Below are positions 58,818 through 64,000 of a stretch of 64,000 bases of DNA, piece by piece; position 1 is the first letter of the stretch; each line of letters begins with the position of its first letter. Origin of the DNA: Cornus controversa (lineage: Eukaryota; Streptophyta; Magnoliopsida; Cornales; Cornaceae). The notes beneath the pieces were generated by a model. The model was not told the origin of the DNA, did not search any database, and saw only the letters and a list, made by a program, of their open reading frames with translations. Location: the NCBI GenBank assembly GCA_026545225.1, contig CM048845.1, forward strand, positions 121,027,033 to 121,091,032. The letters are read 5' to 3'. The position numbers and the translations under genes are program-made.

Positions 58818-59653
58818 TAAGTAAAGATCCTTTTCTTTTCTCTTTCACTAATTAAATTGCCTTCACAACTAAAAGTTGAAAATTTTAAGCTTTTTTTTTT
58901 AACCCACAAGTTGACTCCCTCATTAATTTATTTCTAAGAAGAAACACGCGCCATTATGTGTATGTCATACCATCCTCCTTTTCATTTTGACTAATTAAAC
59001 TTTTACAACTAAAAGATGAAAAATCAAAGTTTTTTTACCGACAAGTTTACTCTCTTATTTGAAAAGAAAAAGAAAAAGTGTTTAGTCTCTTATTGTTTTA
59101 TTTCTAAAGTGAAACACCGCGCGCGATTATGTATATGTCTCCACACCACGCTCCTTTCCTTTTCTTTCTTTTTGACTAATTAAACTTTTAGAACTAAAAG
59201 TTACAAAAATTTAAGTTTTTTTACCGACAATTATTGAAAGGAAGGAAAGGAATTATCATCCAATTTTTGTCTTATTCAAATAGATTTACAAAACTTACAT
59301 TATCATTACTCTTGTCGTATTTCAATTGATGATCATTTCAATTAAAGTAATTTGAAGAACCTAAATTTAAGATCATTTGCCGAGTTGAATCATAAAAAGG
59401 TACGGTCCATCTATGTTTCAATACATGCCATGTGAAAAACGAATTGTCGATTGTGATCAAATATAAATCATGCCGTTGTTGAAAGAGAGTTATACAACTC
59501 TTGTTATATATATGTATATATATGTTCAGTAGACATCTTTATGTGATGGAACATATTCATGACTTATTCCTATGATGGGTTAGTCATAATCTCTCTCTCT
59601 ACATAAATTTTTGATCCAAAACAAGGTATATCAATCATTTCACTTTTAATCCA
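58818..59653. other. spacer with internal near-repeats
   Basis: Blocks with TTTTTGACTAATTAAACTTT, then AACTAAAAGTT, then AAACAC(G/C)GCGC and TATATGTC recur near 58850-58960, 58985-59130 and 59165-59220, and again near 61540-61740. 59325-59645 duplicates 55015-55350. No gene. Confidence 0.6.
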
Positions 59654-59656
59654 TTA

Positions 59657-60366
59657 GAGCATGAGCAACGGGTTGACCAAGTCTGGCCAATCGATCATCA
59701 CTGTAGCCAAACAACACATTGGCTAAATTTGCGAGACCTAGAGTTGGTTGGCTGGATTTGGCCAACCAAAGACTTATTTTATTATTTTTTTGTTCTCACC
59801 TTTATAGAAGTCTGTGCATATATATATATATATATATATCATTTACTTAATTCTCAATAACTTTAACTACAGATTGAATTTTTTGATGAAACTAATTCTG
59901 TTACAAAGATAATTTTGAGAGTTTTAATTTGAGTACTACTTAAGTTATTTTTTAACTTAAAATGAAAAAATTATGAAATTTTCAAGTTAAAAAAGTATAA
60001 AAAAATTTAATATAAATATGTATATACATAATTTTAGATTAATTTAATTGTGTAAGATTATTTAATTGTGTGAGTAGTGAAAATCTGGAGAACCTGTTGT
60101 GGAGTCAAAATTTAGATATTATGATGTAGCTTAGCTAAAATGCTGAGGTGACTGACTAAAATTTAAATCTGGAAAAGCTGTTGTGGAGTCAAAATTTAGA
60201 TATCCTGACATGAGATGTGACTAGCTAAAATTTAAATATGGAGAACCTGTTGTGTAGTCAAAATTTAAAAATTCTGACATGATGATATGACTAACTAAAA
60301 TGCTGAAATGATCGACTAAAATTCAAATTTGGAGAACTAAATTTAACTAACCCTAAGTAAATGCTC
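59657..60366. mobile_element. PIF/Harbinger-type element (GAGCAT ends), TTA TSD, with internal tandem repeats
   Basis: 710 bp flanked by TTA at 59654-59656 and 60367-60369; ends GAGCATGAGCAACGGGTT and, from the right, GAGCATTTACTTAGGGTT. GAGCAT ends with a TTA target are common in plant Tourist-type MITEs. The 3' part (60075-60330) holds three tandem units with TGGAGAACCTGTTGTGGAGT, CAAAATTTAGATAT and GACTAACTAAAAT. Confidence 0.82.
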
Positions 60367-60369
60367 TTA

Positions 60370-62500
60370 ACCAATAACCATCTTCTTTTACTTCTTTGTC
60401 AATATCATTCCCCGTGTACAGGAAGGAGATTTATAGCCCTTAATTTCCTCGACGAGACGGGAAAGCTAAAAGTACTAGCTAGAGAATTAGAAATGATTAG
60501 ATTCAGCCCCTCGTAGAGTCATAACTTGACAAATATCGATCTACTCATCACTGAATAATTGAAGCTTTTCCACTTTGACGATTCTACGAACAGTCTCATC
60601 ACTGAATAATTGAAGCATTTTCACTGTGAAAGCTAGCACTCAAATGATGTGTACCATTTCAAGTATTTTGGTTGGCTCATCTCCATCTCCATCTCCAATA
60701 TTCAACCCATCAATTATCATGCCCCATATCTTATCATATCACAGTGCATCTATAGATCCTAACACTATTAAATTAAAATGCGATTTCATCATCCTGAAGT
60801 GGATCCGAAGAGTGATTTGAAATAACAATTCAGACTCTCATGTTCATTTGTGGGATTGTTTTTTATGTGAATTTGTGAAAATATAATTTTAAAATTTCAT
60901 TACACTTTATATTTTGTTTAGACTTTTACATTTTAATTTATCAATAAAATGGACGTAAACCTTTTGAAAATTTTTCTATAGAAAAAAAGGACTAAGGGGC
61001 ATGGCGAATTAAACTTTCTATTTTTAAATCGACTCATTTAATAAACAATATTAGTGTTGAGACGTTAGGCTTAGTTTATCCAATAAAAAGAATATAAACT
61101 CAATCTTTGACGAGTTGAACAATTCGATTTATCTTTTAAACTTATTTACAGACACACCAAATGGAACGAAGTTAAGGATTTTCATTTCAAAAAAAAAAAT
61201 AATCTTAGGACTTTCTTTATAACATGTCAATATTCGAACAACATAAGTTCAGTGTAAGGGAAATCAAAGCAACTTTGGTTAGTTAATTTATAATGTATTG
61301 TTTCAAATTATGATTGGATTGGATTTTTAATTGTAATGTTTTGTTAGACTAAGGTCCAAAGTAATTGTATTTGAGTTTCAAATAATTGTTTTTGGTAGTT
61401 GCCTTACTTGACCAACAAAAATTTGTGTACTTGTTCACCAAGAAAATAGTGGGAGAACAAAACCTAGCTAGGGTTACTGACAAAAGAAAATAGTGGGCGG
61501 GTAAAAGAACATGTATAAAAAAAAAAAAAAATGTGTTTACTCTGCGCGCGAACGTGTATATGTCACATCAATCTCCTTTTCTTTTCTTTCTTTTTGACAA
61601 ATTAAAAGTTACAAAAATTAAAGTATTTTTACAGACAAGTTAACTTCCTAGCTTATTATTTTATTTTTAAGATGAAACACTGCGGCGGGAACGTGTATAT
61701 GTCACGCCAATGATGGTCCTTTCCTTTTCTTTTCTTTCAGCATGAATAGTGCTTTTCCTTAAAGTACTTTTCTAATCTTAATTTATATATTTATTTATTC
61801 AGTTGATTTGCAAATTAAGGATCATCTCTCTGGTTATATAAACTGTTGTCAACCTAGTAGAATGTTTTACTCCTGTTGGCTTACACTGAAATATGAATGC
61901 ATAGTGACTTAGGAGTGCCGAACTTGCATAGCCAATCAAATTCCAACTTTTGCATCTCTCTTTCTCTCTCTATTTATATTTATATTACATTTAAGTTTGG
62001 TAAAAGAAGACAAAAAAAATTAATATAACGGTCAAAAGTTGTTAAAAAATCAATTTCGTAGATCAAAATGATTTTGTTTGTTTACGATTCAAAATAACTC
62101 TACAAATTATAAGGGTCATTATTAAGAATGCATGATAATGCTTTTTGAACCTTGTTTAAGCGTTATTATTAAGAATGCATAATAATGCTTTTTGAACCTT
62201 GTTTCAGCCTTATTATTAAGAATGCATGATAATGCTTTAGCCACTGTGTATATATATATATATATATGTTAGTTGAAGCCTGTGTGGCCGTTCACGTCGG
62301 CTTATTGACACGCTGCACATTGACTTGGACACATTGTCTCAAGTCCATTCATCATCAAACAAAGCCCAGCGTGGCTGCGCACTGTGCTCCGTACCATTCA
62401 AATTACAACTTGTAATTTGTAAACCTCATCTTGTCCATCATATCTGATTAGATATATGTATGTATAGAGAAAAATTCTTCCAACCATACAAGTTTATTAC
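60370..62500. other. spacer upstream of the membrane-protein gene
   Basis: Short duplicate TCACTGAATAATTGAAGC at 60550 and 60600. Purine-rich and A-rich stretches; repeat blocks near 61540-61740 related to 58850-59220. No gene was recognised. Confidence 0.45.
62125..62240. repeat. three-copy tandem repeat of about 53 bp
   Basis: TTATTAAGAATGCATGATAA, then TGCTTTTTGAACCTTGTTTA, is repeated at about 62131, 62164 and 62212, the third copy ending at TAATGCTTTAGCC. The units are nearly identical. They lie about 400 bp upstream of the 62633 gene. Confidence 0.85.
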
Positions 62501-62530
62501 ATGTATCTACTTAATTGTTTCTATTATCTC

Positions 62531-62552
62531 CTATATATATATATATATATAT
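62531..62552 (+). promoter_or_regulatory. TATA-rich promoter region
   Basis: CTATATATATATATATATAT lies about 80-100 bp before the start codon at 62633, a fitting place for a TATA box with a short leader. Confidence 0.5.
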
Positions 62553-62632
62553 GTACCCTTATATTAATTCTCTAATGCCCTTGCCAACCATATACTCAAG
62601 CTCTTCACAAAAAAAGCTCACCATCTTCGACA

Positions 62633-63091
62633 ATGGAAGCAACCTACTTTACTCGTCCCACTCTTCCACCAACCCGGTGGTTTCGGGCCAAGTCACCTTG
62701 CCGGAGAAGACTTGTACCTGTAACCAAGAAGCCATTAATTGTAAGTGTGGGAAGATCAGAGACCAACGGCTATGATTATGGTGGTCGGCCGGTGGATGAG
62801 AACATGATCATCCTCCGGATGCGCATTCGAGAGGTGAAGATGTTAGAGACCAACCATTCGCCGCCTTCCCATTGGATGGAGTGGGAGAAACGCTACTATG
62901 CACACTATAATGAGGATGTGTGTGAAGCAGTAGGGTGGTTACAATGTTTTTTGATGGATACAAGGCCATGTTTCGCTTTTGGGATGGTGGCACTTATTTT
63001 ATTGAGCGTGACCGTTTCAACGTCAGGGGTCATGTTCTATGCTATACAGATAGCCAAACGATATTTCTTCTCTGGGTTTCATCTACGCTGA
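62633..63091 (+). CDS. small single-pass membrane protein, conserved plant type, function unknown
   Basis: Intronless ORF of 152 codons, MEATYFTRP to FFSGFHLR. The N-terminal about 50 residues are basic and Ser/Pro-rich; the middle (GRPVDENMIILRMRIREVKM, then PPSHWMEWEKRYYAHYNEDV and CEAVGWLQ) matches a plant-only family I remember only as uncharacterised transmembrane proteins. A single hydrophobic segment follows at about residues 112-140 (FAFGMVALILLSVTVSTSGV), leaving a short basic tail. The start is the first Met after the TATA region and a short A/C-rich leader; an alternative frame ORF from 62515 overlaps it but lacks these motifs. Expected in a membrane, probably with the N-terminal part in the cytosol. 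Biochemical role unknown. Confidence 0.82.
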   Translation: MEATYFTRPTLPPTRWFRAKSPCRRRLVPVTKKPLIVSVGRSETNGYDYGGRPVDENMIILRMRIREVKMLETNHSPPSHWMEWEKRYYAHYNEDVCEAVGWLQCFLMDTRPCFAFGMVALILLSVTVSTSGVMFYAIQIAKRYFFSGFHLR

Positions 63092-63339
63092 TGATCTGTA
63101 CTTTCCAGTACTGTGGCTAGGGTTTAATTTTGTGACCCACTGAAGTTTCTTTCTTTCTTTCTATCCATGGACATTATTTAAATGACTAGCTTGATTCTTG
63201 TCTTGCACCACTTCAGAAATGAAGCTCAAATTAAGAACAGGCTTCATTTATTTGGTAGAAAGAGACAAGATGGAAAGGAAAGAGATGATGGATGGATCAT
63301 TTTTTTGACCCATAAATTTTAATTTCTCCAAAAGTAGTG

Positions 63340-64000
63340 TGAAGTTGTGGTTTGAATCAATGAGAATTTTATCTCGTCAATTGTTTGGATTGATGTGATG
63401 TTTTAGTAAGAATAATCATCAATCTTGATCTAGTGTTCAATGGTGAAAACTCAATATAAGAGATGAAAATAATTTTAAAAGAAGCCTTAAGCGGCTGAGT
63501 AGTTGAAAAGTCTCATATATATAAGTTCACAAAGTATATCATCATGGAATTCATGTAAATAATTTGTTAAAATTACAAAGTTGTGATTGTGTTTAGCATT
63601 TTTTAAATCTCAAGCTTTGTTTGGTAAAGAAGAATGGGAGAGAGACGATCAATTTCATCAATTTAATAGGAAGGAAAAAGAAAAAATGATGAGGTTGATT
63701 TTATCTTGTCTGTTATTAGTATTGATGTAATGTGTTAATTAGAATAACCGCTCTTGATCTAGTGGTCAATGGTGCAAATTAACTCATTGTAAAAGATAAC
63801 GAAAATTCTAAGAAGAGTCCCAAGTGACTGCGTTATATGTTTTATATGTTTGCATGATTATCATCATGAAATTCACATAAATTAATGGTTGACATTACAA
63901 AGTCATGATTGTATTTAACATTTTTCAAAGCTCAAGCTTTGTATGGTTGTCATCAATTACTAAGGAAAAGAAAAAAATTGATAGTATTGATATATCTTGT
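63340..64000. repeat. tandem repeats of about 290-330 bp, running off the window
   Basis: Two full units and the start of a third share CTCAAGCTTTGT(T/A)TGGT, TTGATTTTATCTTGTC, GAATAA(C/T)C, CTTGATCTAGTG(T/G)TCAATGGTG and TCATCATG(G/A)AATTCA. Unit phases near 63360, 63695 and 63980. A further diverged copy is at 54440-54740. The sequence continues past the end. Confidence 0.8.

Noticed and set aside
1-64000. tRNA, rRNA and organelle-derived sequence
   Set aside because: I saw no cloverleaf with A/B boxes or rRNA core motifs; the tRNA-complementary pieces found are retrotransposon primer sites.

Overview
The window is nuclear DNA of a flowering plant, most likely a woody or otherwise repeat-rich eudicot; no species is claimed. 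The evidence is long A+T-rich introns with canonical GT/AG borders, plant-type gene families (AAR2, SINA-like RING/SIAH ubiquitin ligases, an HMG-box protein fused to a plant mobile-domain-like region), and dense plant transposons of many classes: PIF/Harbinger, hAT and Mutator-like elements with intact target-site duplications (TSDs), RTE-type LINE pieces, and Ty3/gypsy and Ty1/copia remnants. There are no operons, CRISPR arrays or bacterial features.

Layout. 0-5 kb: a probable minus-strand transcription unit whose leader lies near 4.58-4.95 kb. It contains one recognisable exon of a CTF4/WDHD1-type protein and otherwise little that can be assigned. 5.5-21.3 kb: a complete 13-exon AAR2 gene (plus strand, 400 residues predicted), with introns full of transposon pieces and a partial tandem duplication of its fifth exon. 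22.4-23.0 kb: the C-terminal part of a SINA-like gene (minus) without a visible RING exon. 24.2-26.4 kb: a rearranged gypsy element with three LTR copies, one of them inverted. 27.3-30.1 kb: a decayed RTE LINE interrupted by another element. 30.8-33.8 kb, with its leader out to about 35.6 kb: an HMG-box plus mobile-domain-like gene (minus). 35.9-37.1 kb: two hAT-type elements side by side with TSDs. 38.3-45.6 kb: a complete two-exon SINA-like gene (minus) with a 6.2 kb intron; a 204 bp tandem duplication immediately upstream has copied its start codon and created a 22-codon upstream ORF. 46-58 kb: a retrotransposon cluster with a PIF MITE, a copia-like LTR, a gypsy LTR plus gag split by a Mutator-like element, and a clean 2.57 kb solo LTR of the same gypsy family. 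58-62 kb: MITEs and duplicated intergenic sequence. 62.6-63.1 kb: a small single-exon gene for a one-pass membrane protein, followed by tandem repeats to the window end.

How the genes relate: they are independent nuclear genes and do not form a pathway cluster. AAR2 belongs to U5 snRNP assembly; the two SINA-like loci are paralogues about 15 kb apart on the same strand; the HMG/mobile-domain gene is probably nuclear. The strongest new observations are the start-codon duplication of the SINA-like gene, the duplicated AAR2 exon, the RING-less SINA-like copy, the isolated CTF4 exon, and a set of transposons with exact boundaries deduced here from TSDs.
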